Notes: a model not told the origin generated them from the letters alone. A DNA stretch of 64,000 bases from Rhodoferax sp. TH121 (GCF_002251855.1 NZ_NOXW01000018.1:62001-126000); one strand, 5' to 3'. Shown: positions 37,637-46,636, counted from the stretch's first letter. Numbers and translations are program-made.

Positions 37637-38602
37637 ATGAAAAACAACCGCCGTACCCTGCTAGCGACTGCCGCCGCCGCTGGACTGACCCTGGCCCTGC
37701 CCGGAGCCGCCTTCGCCCAAAAGAAGATCGTCATGGGCTTCAGCCAGATTGGCGCTGAAAGCGAATGGCGTACTGCCAACTCCAATTCCATGAAGTCGGC
37801 CGCTGCGGCCGCCGGCATTGAGTTGAAGTTCTCCGACGCGCAGCAAAAGCAGGAAAACCAGATCAAGGCCTTGCGCTCCTTCATCGCCCAAAAAGTGGAC
37901 ATCATCGCCCTGACCCCCGTGGTGGAGTCTGGCTGGGACACCGTGCTCAAGGAAATCAAGGACGCCAAGATTCCCCTGATCCTGATGGATCGCTCGGTGG
38001 ACTCCAAGGACACGTCCCTGTACGCCACCCATATTGGCTTTGACTTCGTGAAGCAAGGCGAGATGGCTGGCCAGTGGCTGGTGGAAAAAGCCAAGTCCAT
38101 GAAGGGCGACATCAATGTGGTCGAACTGCAAGGCACTGTGGGTTCTGCCCCCGCGATCGACCGCAAGAAGGGTTTTGAGACTGCCATCAAGGGCAATGCC
38201 AACATCAAGATCATCCGCTCGCAAACCGGCGACTTCACACGTGCCAAGGGCAAGGAAGTCATGGAAGCCTTCCTGAAGGCTGAGGGCAAAAAGATCAATG
38301 TGCTCTACGCGCACAACGACGACATGGCCATCGGCGCCATCCAGGCCATCGAGGAGGCCGGTCTCAAGCCCGCCAAGGACATCTTGGTCATCTCCGTGGA
38401 CGGTGTGAAGGGCGCGTTTGAAGCCATGATCGCCGGCAAGCTCAACGTGAGCGTCGAATGCAGCCCGCTGCTCGGCCCCCTGGTCATGGCGACTGCCAAG
38501 GACATCGTGGCTGGCAAGACTGTGGCTCGCCGCATCATCGGCAAAGATGGTGTGTACCCCATGGAAACCGCGGCCAAAGAGTTCCCCAGCCGCCAGTACT
38601 GA
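37637..38602 (+). CDS. Sugar ABC transporter substrate-binding protein (YtfQ-like)
   Basis: This 321-aa protein has a signal peptide (MKNNRRTLLATAAAAGLTLA, cleavage after AFA near residue 27) and a periplasmic-binding fold starting KKIVMGFSQIGAESEWR. The GAESEWRTAN opening and HIGFDFVKQGEMAGQWL segment resemble the galactofuranose-binding YtfQ group. GAGGAGA precedes the ATG. It is the first gene of a four-gene transporter operon and is separated from the ATPase gene by a terminator-like hairpin that would keep the binding protein in excess. Confidence 0.92.
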   Translation: MKNNRRTLLATAAAAGLTLALPGAAFAQKKIVMGFSQIGAESEWRTANSNSMKSAAAAAGIELKFSDAQQKQENQIKALRSFIAQKVDIIALTPVVESGWDTVLKEIKDAKIPLILMDRSVDSKDTSLYATHIGFDFVKQGEMAGQWLVEKAKSMKGDINVVELQGTVGSAPAIDRKKGFETAIKGNANIKIIRSQTGDFTRAKGKEVMEAFLKAEGKKINVLYAHNDDMAIGAIQAIEEAGLKPAKDILVISVDGVKGAFEAMIAGKLNVSVECSPLLGPLVMATAKDIVAGKTVARRIIGKDGVYPMETAAKEFPSRQY

Positions 38603-38636
38603 TCGCAACGACATCTCCATTTGGTCACCAGGTCTT

Positions 38637-38666
38637 GGCCTGCGGCTCACGCTGCAGGCCTTTTTT
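38637..38666 (+). terminator. Intrinsic terminator/attenuator between binding-protein and ATPase genes
   Basis: GGCCTGCGGC and GCTGCAGGCC form a 10-bp stem with one G-T pair and a TCAC loop, followed directly by TTTTTT. It lies inside the operon, so it probably lets only part of the transcripts continue into the ATPase and permease genes. Confidence 0.85.
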
Positions 38667-38676
38667 ACACGACACC

Positions 38677-40215
38677 ATGACACACACACCACCAGCGGCG
38701 CCAGCTGCTGCGCCCGTGCTGGAACTCTCCGGCGTGGCCAAGCAGTTTGGTCCCGTGCGGGCCCTTTCGGGCGTGAATCTGCGCCTGTTCCCTGGCGAGG
38801 TGCACGCCCTCATGGGCCAAAACGGCGCGGGCAAGTCCACCCTTATCAAGGTCCTGACCGGCGTGTACCAAGCCGACCAGGGCGATATGCGCCTGGCGGG
38901 CAAGTCCATACGCGCCGCCTCCACCCTGGACGCGCAGCGGCTGGGCATCAGCACCGTTTACCAGGAAGTCAACCTCTGTCCCAACCTGTCGGTCGCGGAG
39001 AACATTTTTGCCGGCCGTTATCCACGCAAGGGTGTAGCGGGCCTCTGGGCCATCGATTGGAATCGCATGCACCGGGAAGCCCGTGAGCTGCTGGCGCGCC
39101 TGAATCTCGACATCGACGTCACGCAGACGCTATCCAGTTACTCAGTGGCGGTGCAGCAGATGGTGGCCATTGCCCGAGGACTGAGCATCTCGGCCCAAGT
39201 CCTCATCCTGGACGAACCAACTTCGAGCCTGGATGATGAAGAGGTTGAGCGCTTGTACGTGGTGCTGCGCCAGCTGCGCGACCAAGGCATGGCGATTCTG
39301 TTCGTCACCCACTTTCTGGACCAGGTCTACGCCTTGTGCGACCGTATCACCGTGCTGCGCAATGGTGAGCTGGTGGGCGAATACCCGGCCGCTGAATTGG
39401 GCCACAACGCCTTGATTGCTGCGATGGTGGGCCGTGAGTTGGCCGCCGCCCAGGGCGCCAGTCCGGTGGACGAAGCGACTCGCGCTGCTGAGCCTGAATG
39501 GATGCAAACCAAGGCGCTGAACCGCCGTGGCCATGTGAAGGCAATGGACCTGGGCATCCGCCGCGGCGAAGTGGTGGGGCTGGGCGGTTTGCTGGGGTCG
39601 GGCCGTACCGAATTGGCCCGCCTGCTGTTTGGTCTGGACCGCAGCGATGCGGGCGAAATCCAAGTGGGCGGCAAGGCGGTGCGTATGGACTCGCCGGTCA
39701 CTGCCATCCAGATGGGGCTGGCGCTGTGCCCTGAGGACCGCAAGGCTGAGGGCATCATTGCCGAACTCTCGGTGCGCGAAAACATTGTGCTGGCCTTGCA
39801 AGCCCGCCAAGGCCTGTGGCCCGCCATCGGTCGGCTGCAGCAGACTACGCTGGCAGAAGGCTATGTGAAGGCTTTGGGTATCAAGACCGCCGATGTGGAC
39901 ACGCCCATCGGCCAGCTCTCGGGCGGCAACCAGCAAAAAGCCGTGCTCGCACGCTGGCTGGCCACGCAGCCCAGCCTGTTGATATTGGACGAACCGACCC
40001 GCGGCATCGACATTGCCGCCAAGCAGGAAATCATGAACGAGATACTGGCCTTGGCCAAACAGGGGATGGCGGTGCTGTTCATCTCCTCCGAAATGGAAGA
40101 AGTGGTGCGCGTCTCCGACCGCATCGTGGTGCTGCGCGACCGGGCCAAGGTGGGCGAGCTGCCCGCCGGCACCGAAGAGCAAGCGGTCTACGCCATGATT
40201 GCGGGGCAGGCATGA
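38677..40215 (+). CDS. Sugar ABC transporter ATP-binding protein (YtfR/MglA-like, tandem domains)
   Basis: This 512-aa protein has two fused ABC domains: Walker A GQNGAGKST and the usual degenerate second GLLGSGRTE, Walker B LILDEPTSSLDDEE and LILDEPTRGIDIAA, second signature LSGGNQQKAVLARWL. This architecture belongs to monosaccharide importers such as RbsA, MglA and YtfR. I placed the start at the ATG at 38677; the upstream open frame overlaps the terminator. Its stop overlaps the next gene's ATG (ATGA), so translation is coupled to the permease. Confidence 0.93.
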   Translation: MTHTPPAAPAAAPVLELSGVAKQFGPVRALSGVNLRLFPGEVHALMGQNGAGKSTLIKVLTGVYQADQGDMRLAGKSIRAASTLDAQRLGISTVYQEVNLCPNLSVAENIFAGRYPRKGVAGLWAIDWNRMHREARELLARLNLDIDVTQTLSSYSVAVQQMVAIARGLSISAQVLILDEPTSSLDDEEVERLYVVLRQLRDQGMAILFVTHFLDQVYALCDRITVLRNGELVGEYPAAELGHNALIAAMVGRELAAAQGASPVDEATRAAEPEWMQTKALNRRGHVKAMDLGIRRGEVVGLGGLLGSGRTELARLLFGLDRSDAGEIQVGGKAVRMDSPVTAIQMGLALCPEDRKAEGIIAELSVRENIVLALQARQGLWPAIGRLQQTTLAEGYVKALGIKTADVDTPIGQLSGGNQQKAVLARWLATQPSLLILDEPTRGIDIAAKQEIMNEILALAKQGMAVLFISSEMEEVVRVSDRIVVLRDRAKVGELPAGTEEQAVYAMIAGQA

Positions 40216-41279
40216 GCACCGGCACTACACCATCGTTGTGGAAGCGGGTGCAATCGCACCACCTGCTGTGGCCCGTTGTCACGCTGGTCTTGATTCTCAC
40301 GGTCAACGCCAGCCTGAACCCCGGCTTCTGGATGCTGCAGTGGCGCGACGGCCATCTGTACGGCAGCGTCATCGACATCCTGAACCGTGCAGCCCCGCTG
40401 ATGCTGGTATCGCTGGGCATGACGCTGGTCATTGCCACGCGCGGCATTGACATCTCGGTCGGTGCCACGGTCGCCATCAGTGCGGCGGTGGCGGCGCTGA
40501 TGGTGGGCGGCAAGCTGGTTATCACCGACGGTGTGCCCCAGCATGTGAGTCGCTTCCCCATGTCGGTCGCCATCCTTTGTGCGCTGGCTACCGCCTTGGT
40601 GTGTGGTTTGTGGAACGGCTTGCTGGTCGCCAAGATCGGCCTGCAGCCCATCATTGCCACGCTCATCCTCATGGTGGCGGGCCGCGGTGTGGCGCAGTTG
40701 CTGACCGACGGGCAAATCGTCACGGTCTACTACCCGCCGTATTTCTATATTGGCAGTGGCTACCTCTGGGGTCTGCCGTTTGCGCTGTTCATCGCAGGCT
40801 TTGTGTATCTCTTGATGCACCTGGCCGTTACCCGCACCGCACTGGGCCTGTTCATCCAGGCCATCGGCATCAACCCGGCAGCAGCGCGGGTTGCGGGGGT
40901 GAAGGAGCGGCTCATCAGCATCTGCGTCTATGCCTTCTGCGGCCTCACCGCAGGCATCGCCGGGCTCATCATCAGCTCCAACGTCAAGAGTGCGGACGGC
41001 AACAACGCCGGCAACCTGCTGGAGCTGGACGCCATTCTGGCTGTCACTCTGGGCGGCACCCTGCTCACCGGCGGGCGTTTTAGCCTGGCGGGCAGCATGA
41101 TTGGTGCCCTCATCATCCAGACGCTCACCTCCACCATTTATTCCATCGGCGTGCCGCCCGAGATCAACCTCGTGGTCAAGGCAGCCGTGGTGTTCGTGGT
41201 GATGCTGATGCAGTCGGCGGAGTTCCGCCGCGCGGTGCGCGGCTGGGTCGTGCGTCCTGCTGCAGGGAGCCACGCATGA
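40212..41279 (+). CDS. Sugar ABC transporter permease (YtfT-like)
   Basis: This 355-aa inner-membrane protein of the BPD_transp_2 family has about ten hydrophobic segments and the LVIATRGIDISVGATVAIS signature. The start is the ATG overlapping the ATPase stop; the open frame extends upstream only as a shadow. With the second permease it forms a heterodimeric channel, the arrangement of YtfT/YjfF. Confidence 0.93.
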   Translation: MSTGTTPSLWKRVQSHHLLWPVVTLVLILTVNASLNPGFWMLQWRDGHLYGSVIDILNRAAPLMLVSLGMTLVIATRGIDISVGATVAISAAVAALMVGGKLVITDGVPQHVSRFPMSVAILCALATALVCGLWNGLLVAKIGLQPIIATLILMVAGRGVAQLLTDGQIVTVYYPPYFYIGSGYLWGLPFALFIAGFVYLLMHLAVTRTALGLFIQAIGINPAAARVAGVKERLISICVYAFCGLTAGIAGLIISSNVKSADGNNAGNLLELDAILAVTLGGTLLTGGRFSLAGSMIGALIIQTLTSTIYSIGVPPEINLVVKAAVVFVVMLMQSAEFRRAVRGWVVRPAAGSHA

Positions 41280-42244
41280 AGCTCCAGAGCAAATACATTC
41301 CCCTGGCGGCCACCATCTCGCTGTTTGCCGCCATGTCGGTATTCGGCGGTGTGTCCTACACCGGCTTCTTCTCGCCCCAGGTGTTTCTCAACCTGCTGAT
41401 CGACAACGCCTTTCTGGTGATCGTGGCAGTGGGCATGACCTTTGTCATCCTCTCCGGCGGCATTGACCTGTCGGTCGGCTCGGTCGTGGCGCTCAGCACC
41501 ATCGTGCTGGCCAAGCTGGTGCAGCACTTGCATTGGGACCTGATGGTGGCGATTCCGCTGGTGCTGGCCATGGGTACGCTGTTTGGCGCCTTCATGGGCT
41601 GGCTGATCCAGCGCTTCCGGCTGCAGCCTTTCATTGTCACGCTAGCGGGCATGTTCCTGGCGCGCGGTTGCTGTTACCTCATCAGCATCGACTCCATCAG
41701 CATCACCGACGAGGCTTACACCGTGTTGGCGCAAACCCGCATCCACCTCTGGCCTGAAGGGCCCATGGTGTCCATTAGCGCCATCCTGGCCTTGGTGGTG
41801 CTTGCTGTGGCCGTGTTCATGGCCCATGGCACCGAGTTTGGCCGCACCGTTTACGCGATTGGTGGCTCGGAACACTCGGCCGTGCTCATGGGCCTGCCGG
41901 TGGCGCGCACCAACGTCATGGTCTATGCCCTGAGTGGCTTCTGCGCCGCGCTGGGCGGCGTGGTGTTCACCTTCTACATGCTCTCGGGCTATGGCCTGCA
42001 CGCCGTGGGGCTGGAGCTGGACGCGATTGCGGCGGTGGTGATTGGCGGCACGCTGCTCAGCGGCGGCGTGGGCTATGTGGCGGGCACACTGTTTGGCGTG
42101 CTCACGCTGGGCGTCATCCAGACACTCATCATGTTCGACGGGTCTTTAAGCTCCTGGTGGACACGCATCGTGATCGGCGCGTTGCTCTTTGTGTTCTGTG
42201 TGTTGCAGCGCGTGTTTGAAGCCGGGCGCAAGCCAGGGGCATAG
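41276..42244 (+). CDS. Sugar ABC transporter permease (YjfF-like)
   Basis: This 322-aa integral membrane protein is homologous to the preceding permease (FVILSGGIDLSVGSVVALS, then LDAIAAVVIGGTLLSGGVG). Its ATG overlaps the stop of the preceding gene. It completes a YtfQ-YtfR-YtfT-YjfF set, known in E. coli for galactofuranose uptake. The physiological sugar here could be another aldose, since an epimerase and an aldo/keto reductase flank the operon. Confidence 0.93.
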   Translation: MKLQSKYIPLAATISLFAAMSVFGGVSYTGFFSPQVFLNLLIDNAFLVIVAVGMTFVILSGGIDLSVGSVVALSTIVLAKLVQHLHWDLMVAIPLVLAMGTLFGAFMGWLIQRFRLQPFIVTLAGMFLARGCCYLISIDSISITDEAYTVLAQTRIHLWPEGPMVSISAILALVVLAVAVFMAHGTEFGRTVYAIGGSEHSAVLMGLPVARTNVMVYALSGFCAALGGVVFTFYMLSGYGLHAVGLELDAIAAVVIGGTLLSGGVGYVAGTLFGVLTLGVIQTLIMFDGSLSSWWTRIVIGALLFVFCVLQRVFEAGRKPGA

Positions 42245-42252
42245 GTTTTGGG

Positions 42253-42312
42253 TTCAAATGAAGCGCTAGCCCGCACATGGATTGCGCGAGAAGCTCCTGA
42301 AACCATAGCAAA
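42253..42312 (-). repeat. Dispersed degenerate repeat, copy 9 (between permease and reductase genes)
   Basis: On the minus strand: TTGCTATGGTTTCAGGAGCT, then CTCGCGCAATCCATGTGCGG, GCTAGCGCTTCATTTGAA. It is a full-length intergenic copy within a probable operon. Confidence 0.7.
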
Positions 42313-42329
42313 CTGAACTGAGGAAATCT

Positions 42330-43313
42330 ATGCAATACCGTCCCCTGGGCCGTACCGGCTGGAACATTTCGACCGTGAGTTTCGGTGCCTGGGCCATCGG
42401 TGGCACCTGGGGCGCGGTGGACGACGCCGACTCCATGGCCGCGCTGCACCGGGCGCTGGACCTGGGCGTCAACTTCTTTGACACCGCCGATGTGTATGGC
42501 GATGGCCGCAGCGAACGCCTGCTGGCCCGCTTGCGCAAGGAACGCAGCGAACCGTTTTATGTGGCCAGCAAGGCCGGCCGTCGGCTGGATCCGCATGTGG
42601 CGAGTGGCTTCACGCGTGCCAACCTCACGGCCTTTGTGGAGCGCAGCCTGCAGAACCTCAACGCCGAGGCCATCGACCTACTGCAGCTGCACTGCCCGCC
42701 CACCGAGGTGTTCTACATGCCCGAAGTTTTCGGCATCCTGGACGACCTGGTAAAACAAGGCAAGCTGCGCCATTACGGCGTGAGCGTGGAGAAGGTGGAA
42801 GAAGCCCTCAAGGCCATCGAATACCCCGGCGTGCAGAGTGTGCAGATCATCTACAACCTGTTCCGCCAGCGTCCGGCCGAGCTGCTGTTTGAACAGACGC
42901 AAAAGCGCGGCGTGGGCATTCTGGCGCGCCTGCCGCTGTCCAGCGGCTTGCTCAGCGGCAAGATGAGCGCGCAAAGCACCTTTGCCGCCGACGACCACCG
43001 CGGCTTCAACCGCGAAGGTGCGGCCTTTGACAAGGGCGAGACGTTTTCGGGGTTGGACTTCAACGTGGGTCTGCAGGCGGTAGAAGCCATGCGACCGTTG
43101 GTGCCTGCGGGCATGAGCATGGCGCAGATGGCTCTGCGCTGGATCCAGATGCACCCGGCCGTGACCTGCACTATCCCCGGCGGCAAGAACCCGGCGCAGG
43201 TGGTCGACAACGTGGCGGCGGCGGACTTGCCGCCCTTGAGCGATGCCACCATGCAGGCACTGGCCGACGTGTACTCCCGCTACGCCAAGCCGCTGGTGCA
43301 CCAGCGCTGGTAA
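42330..43313 (+). CDS. Aldo/keto reductase
   Basis: This 327-aa AKR TIM barrel has the catalytic tetrad context: FFDTADVYGDGRSE (Asp and Tyr), YVASKAGR (Lys) and IDLLQLHCPP (His). The family reduces or oxidises sugars and aldehydes with NADP. Its place behind the YtfQRT/YjfF operon suggests oxidation of the imported aldose to a lactone, as in galactose or fucose dehydrogenases of this family. GAGGAAA precedes the ATG. Confidence 0.9.
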   Translation: MQYRPLGRTGWNISTVSFGAWAIGGTWGAVDDADSMAALHRALDLGVNFFDTADVYGDGRSERLLARLRKERSEPFYVASKAGRRLDPHVASGFTRANLTAFVERSLQNLNAEAIDLLQLHCPPTEVFYMPEVFGILDDLVKQGKLRHYGVSVEKVEEALKAIEYPGVQSVQIIYNLFRQRPAELLFEQTQKRGVGILARLPLSSGLLSGKMSAQSTFAADDHRGFNREGAAFDKGETFSGLDFNVGLQAVEAMRPLVPAGMSMAQMALRWIQMHPAVTCTIPGGKNPAQVVDNVAAADLPPLSDATMQALADVYSRYAKPLVHQRW

Positions 43314-43327
43314 TTTGGCGGCACTGG

Positions 43328-43353
43328 GCGCAGCGCCTCGAGGCGCGCTGCGC
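43328..43353. terminator. GC-rich hairpin between convergent genes (possible bidirectional terminator)
   Basis: GCGCAGCGCCTCGAGGCGCG followed by CTGCGC is a nearly perfect palindrome, with a CCTCGAGG core and one two-base mismatch. It lies between the convergent reductase and usp genes. A short GGGGTTT follows on the plus strand, so termination efficiency is uncertain. Confidence 0.5.
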
Positions 43354-43374
43354 GGGGTTTAGCGCACGGCGGAG

Positions 43375-43797
43375 TCAGCGGACCAGCAGCGCAGGTACCT
43401 TGCAGTTGGCCAACACCTGGGTGGCCACCGAGCCCATTACCAAATTGCCCAAGGCGCCGTGGCCGTGCGAGCCCAGCACCACCAGGTCGAACTTGCCGCT
43501 TTCGGCCACTTTGGCAATGCTGGTGCCCGCGGGGCCAACCTTCCACTCGGTCTTGGCATTGATGCCGTGGCGCAGCAGGAACTTGGCCACCGGGCCCAGC
43601 ACTTTTTCGGCTTCTTCGGATTGGTAGCTCTTGACGACCTCTTTGCCAACGGCGGCTTTGGCGCGTGGTGGCAAATCAGGTTGGGCGGTGAACACGGTGT
43701 AGTCGTGGGCGGGCGAGAGCAGGGCTTCGTGGGTACTCAGGTAAGCCAGCATTTTTTTGCTGTACGCGCTGCCGTCAACGGCCAACAGAATCTTCAT
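43375..43797 (-). CDS. Universal stress protein (UspA family)
   Basis: This 140-aa single-domain Usp starts MKILLAVDGSAYSKKML and has the ATP-binding pattern LGSHGHGALGNLVMGSVA near the C-terminus (G-x2-G-x9-G-S type). Usp proteins are induced by stress and starvation. GAGGAG precedes the ATG, and the gene appears monocistronic. Confidence 0.93.
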   Translation of the reverse strand: MKILLAVDGSAYSKKMLAYLSTHEALLSPAHDYTVFTAQPDLPPRAKAAVGKEVVKSYQSEEAEKVLGPVAKFLLRHGINAKTEWKVGPAGTSIAKVAESGKFDLVVLGSHGHGALGNLVMGSVATQVLANCKVPALLVR

Positions 43798-43888
43798 GGA
43801 ACTCTCCTCGGTAAAGGGGCCAGTGTAGTGGCGCTATTGCAGAAGTCCGTGCGCCACATCAAACTCCTTGCCTGACAAGGGGAGATGT

Positions 43889-44782
43889 ATGCCACACCAC
43901 AACACCATGGCGCGCCGCGCCCTTTTGCAAGCCAGCGCGCTGTACTGGATCGGGAGCGGCCTGCCCGCCCGGGCGGCTGACGCCGCTCAAGCGCCTGCCC
44001 TGATGCTGGCCCAGGTGCACACCAGCCGCCATCCGCTGGCAGGCCACTGGGTCAGTGAAAAATACGATGGTGTGCGCGGGTATTGGGATGGTCAGCAATT
44101 GCGCACGCGCGGTGGCCACACCATTGCGGCCCCGGCCTGGTTCACCGCGGGCTGGCCAACCCAGCCGTTGGATGGCGAGTTGTGGGTGGGGCGCGGGCAT
44201 TTTGCCCAGGCGGTGGCGACGGTGCGTGACCAGCGCCCGGACCAGGCCGCCTGGCGCGCCGTGCGCTACATGGTGTTCGACCTGCCCGCCCACGGCGGCC
44301 GCTTCGATGAGCGGATTCCCGCTTTACAGGCCGTGGTGCAGCAGATCGCCCAGCCCTGGGTGCAGGCGGTGGTGCAGACCCCGGCGACGGACGCTGCGGC
44401 CTTGCAAAGCCAGTTGGCGCTCACCGTGCGTGCGGGTGGCGAGGGCCTGATGCTGCACCAGGGCAGCGCCCGCTACACTGCCCAGCGCACCGAGGCGCTG
44501 CGCAAACTCAAGCCCCACGCTGACGCTGACGGGCGCGTAATCGCCCAAGTGCCGGGGCAGGGCAAACTTGCCGGGCGCATGGGAGCCTTGTGGTTGGAGC
44601 GGCCTGCGCTGGATGGCCAACCCGCACAACGTTTCAAGCTGGGCACGGGCTTTAGTGATGCCGAGCGCACCGCGCCACCGCCGGTGGGCAGCTGGGTGAC
44701 GTACCGCTACCGCGGGTTCACGGACAAGGGCGTGCCGCGGTTTGCCAGCTTTCTACGTGTAGCGCCCGGGCCGGGCTTTTGA
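43889..44782 (+). CDS. ligE: Exported ATP-dependent DNA ligase, LigE type
   Basis: This minimal ATP-dependent DNA ligase of about 297 aa has the nucleotidyltransferase lysine in motif I SEKYDGVRGYW (lysine 58), motif III-like YMVFDLPAHGG, motif IV EGLMLH, and motif V LRKLKPH, with a C-terminal OB fold (GSWVTYRYRGFTDKGVPRF). The N-terminus MARRALLQASALYWIGSG followed by ARAADA looks like a signal peptide, with an RR pair that could make it Tat-type. LigE proteins are periplasmic or secreted and are thought to act on extracellular or incoming DNA. GGGGAG precedes the ATG at 43889; an ATG at 43907 is an alternative. Confidence 0.9.
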   Translation: MPHHNTMARRALLQASALYWIGSGLPARAADAAQAPALMLAQVHTSRHPLAGHWVSEKYDGVRGYWDGQQLRTRGGHTIAAPAWFTAGWPTQPLDGELWVGRGHFAQAVATVRDQRPDQAAWRAVRYMVFDLPAHGGRFDERIPALQAVVQQIAQPWVQAVVQTPATDAAALQSQLALTVRAGGEGLMLHQGSARYTAQRTEALRKLKPHADADGRVIAQVPGQGKLAGRMGALWLERPALDGQPAQRFKLGTGFSDAERTAPPPVGSWVTYRYRGFTDKGVPRFASFLRVAPGPGF

Positions 44783-44814
44783 GTCAAAGGCACAGGCCTT
44801 GAAGCACCGTTCAA

Positions 44815-44862
44815 TTGCTATTAAATATGTAGCTGTTTGCGCAATATTCACAAGGACTAGGG
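44815..44862 (+). repeat. Dispersed degenerate repeat, copy 10 (overlaps the phosphoesterase stop)
   Basis: TTGCTATTAAATATGTAGCT, then GTTTGCGCAATATTCACAAG, then GACTAG. The terminal CTAG lies on the stop codon of the minus-strand metallophosphoesterase gene. It sits between convergent genes. Confidence 0.65.
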
Positions 44863-45663
44863 GCTGATTTCAATCAAAAATTCCGCCCGGTAGCCCAGTT
44901 GCTCATTCTTGCGCGCATAGCCCAGCGGGTTGGCCACCACGCGGCACGTACCCACACGGTAGTCGCTGGGCGCATGCAAGTGGCCATGCAGCCAGAGCTG
45001 CGCGTAGGGTAGCAGTTCGTCCAGCGCGTTGCAAAAGCCGGCCGTGCCCGGCACCAGGCCGTAGCGCGGATCGGCGCTGTGCAAGCTGGGTGCAAAGTGG
45101 GTGATGACCACGGTGGGCCCGTCAAACGGCGTGGTGAGCGCCGCACGCAGCCAGGTCTGGCATTCCAGGGCCTGGGCGCGCAGGCCCTCGGCCAGCCAGG
45201 GCTCGCCGTGGCGTGTGCTCAGGGTCTTCTTCAGGTAGTAGTTGGCGGCGCGGTAAGCTTTTTCGCGTGCCTTGAGGCGCTGGGCCTCGGGCGCGTGCAT
45301 GGCCAGCGCGTCAAAGTCGGTCCACAGCGTGGTGCCCAGCAGGCGTACGCCGTGCATCACCAGCGTTTCGCGCTCTAGCCAGACAATGCCCAGCCGTTCG
45401 CAGGTGGCGCGCAGGCGGGCGTGGGCTTCGTCAAAGTCAAAGCTGTCGTACTCGTGGTTGCCGGGCACAAACACCACGGGCGTGGGCCAACCGTGTAGCG
45501 GTGAAAAGCGGCCCAGGCCAAAGTCCTCGTCCGTGAGTTGCGAGCCGGTCTGGTACGAGCCCACATCGCCCGCCAGCACCAACAGGTCTGCGCCTGGCAG
45601 GGGCTGGGCCTGCCAATGCGGATTGCCCTCCAGGTGCAGGTCGGACAGCAGCTGGATCTTCAT
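44857..45663 (-). CDS. Calcineurin-like metallophosphoesterase
   Basis: This 268-aa protein shows the metallophosphoesterase motifs LLSDLHLEGN, VLAGDVGS, VPGNHEYDS, VVITHFAPS and LWLHGHLHAPSDY in the usual order. The metal-binding residues are all present. The substrate (phosphodiester or cyclic nucleotide) cannot be told. Its ATG overlaps the stop of the upstream LysR gene (ATGA), so the two are translationally coupled, an unusual pairing. The open frame upstream of 45663 is a shadow inside that LysR gene. Confidence 0.9.
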   Translation of the reverse strand: MKIQLLSDLHLEGNPHWQAQPLPGADLLVLAGDVGSYQTGSQLTDEDFGLGRFSPLHGWPTPVVFVPGNHEYDSFDFDEAHARLRATCERLGIVWLERETLVMHGVRLLGTTLWTDFDALAMHAPEAQRLKAREKAYRAANYYLKKTLSTRHGEPWLAEGLRAQALECQTWLRAALTTPFDGPTVVITHFAPSLHSADPRYGLVPGTAGFCNALDELLPYAQLWLHGHLHAPSDYRVGTCRVVANPLGYARKNEQLGYRAEFLIEISP

Positions 45664-46622
45664 GCGGAGAACAGGCGGTCGCCCAGCAGGGCAATCTGCT
45701 GGCGCAGCCAGGCATGGGGTGCCGCTGCGTCCAGCCGCTGGTGCCACAGTGCATCTACTTGGATAGGGGGCACCTTGAAGGGCAGCTCGCGGATCACCAG
45801 TTGGTCGGCATAGCCGGTCACGTTGACAAAGTGGCGCGGCAGCACGGTCAGCAGGTCGGAGTGCACCACCACGCGCCCGGCGGTGAAGAACTGGTTCACG
45901 GTCAGCACCACGCGGCGCGTGCGTTTCAGGCTCACCAGCGATTCGTCAATAAAACCAAAGGCCCGGCCCGAGAAGCTCACCAGCATGTGGCTGGCCTCGC
46001 AAAACCGGTCCAGCGTGAACGTTCCCTGCGTCATGGGGTGGTACTTGCGCATCACGCACACATAGTCGCCCACAAACAGGCGGTGGTGGTGGAAAGACTC
46101 TGCCGCGCCGGCCTGGGCGCGCGCGGTCAGGTCGGTCAACACGGCGGGAAAGTGGCCAATGGCCAGGTCGGCCGCCCCTTCGTCCAGCACACGGCGCGGG
46201 TCGCGGGTGGTCAGTGGAACGACGCGCAGCGATACGCCAGGCGCCTCGCGTGCCAGCACCTCCACCAGTGGTGGCATCAGCTCGGCGGCGGTGGCGTCGG
46301 CCATGGTCAGCACAAAGGTGGTGTTGGCGGAGCCGGGGTCAAACACGCTGGGGGCGAGCGAAGTCTGCAGCTTCTGCAGAGTTTCGCGCACGGCCGGCCA
46401 AAGCTCCTGTCCGCGTGGTGTGGGCTCCAGGCTGCGGCCCTTGCGCACCAGCAGCTCGTCGCCCAGGGCGTCGCGCAGGCGGCGCAGGGCGTTACTCACG
46501 GCAGGCTGCGTCAGTGCCAATTGCTCGGCCGCCTTGGTCAGGCTGCGCTCGGCCATCACGGTGTCAAAGACCTTGAGCAGGTTCAGGTCAAAGGTGCGCA
46601 GATTGAGCGGGGAGGTGGCCAT
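45660..46622 (-). CDS. LysR-family transcriptional regulator
   Basis: This protein of about 320 aa has a helix-turn-helix (LTKAAEQLALTQPAVSNALRR, residues about 28-50) and an effector domain with FVLTMADATAAELMPPLVEV, of the NodD-like subgroup. I used the ATG at 46622; a TTG at 46628 is less likely. It is co-translated with a metallophosphoesterase and divergent from a small membrane protein gene; either could be its target. Confidence 0.9.
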   Translation of the reverse strand: MATSPLNLRTFDLNLLKVFDTVMAERSLTKAAEQLALTQPAVSNALRRLRDALGDELLVRKGRSLEPTPRGQELWPAVRETLQKLQTSLAPSVFDPGSANTTFVLTMADATAAELMPPLVEVLAREAPGVSLRVVPLTTRDPRRVLDEGAADLAIGHFPAVLTDLTARAQAGAAESFHHHRLFVGDYVCVMRKYHPMTQGTFTLDRFCEASHMLVSFSGRAFGFIDESLVSLKRTRRVVLTVNQFFTAGRVVVHSDLLTVLPRHFVNVTGYADQLVIRELPFKVPPIQVDALWHQRLDAAAPHAWLRQQIALLGDRLFSA

Positions 46623-46636
46623 GGCCAATCATAACT

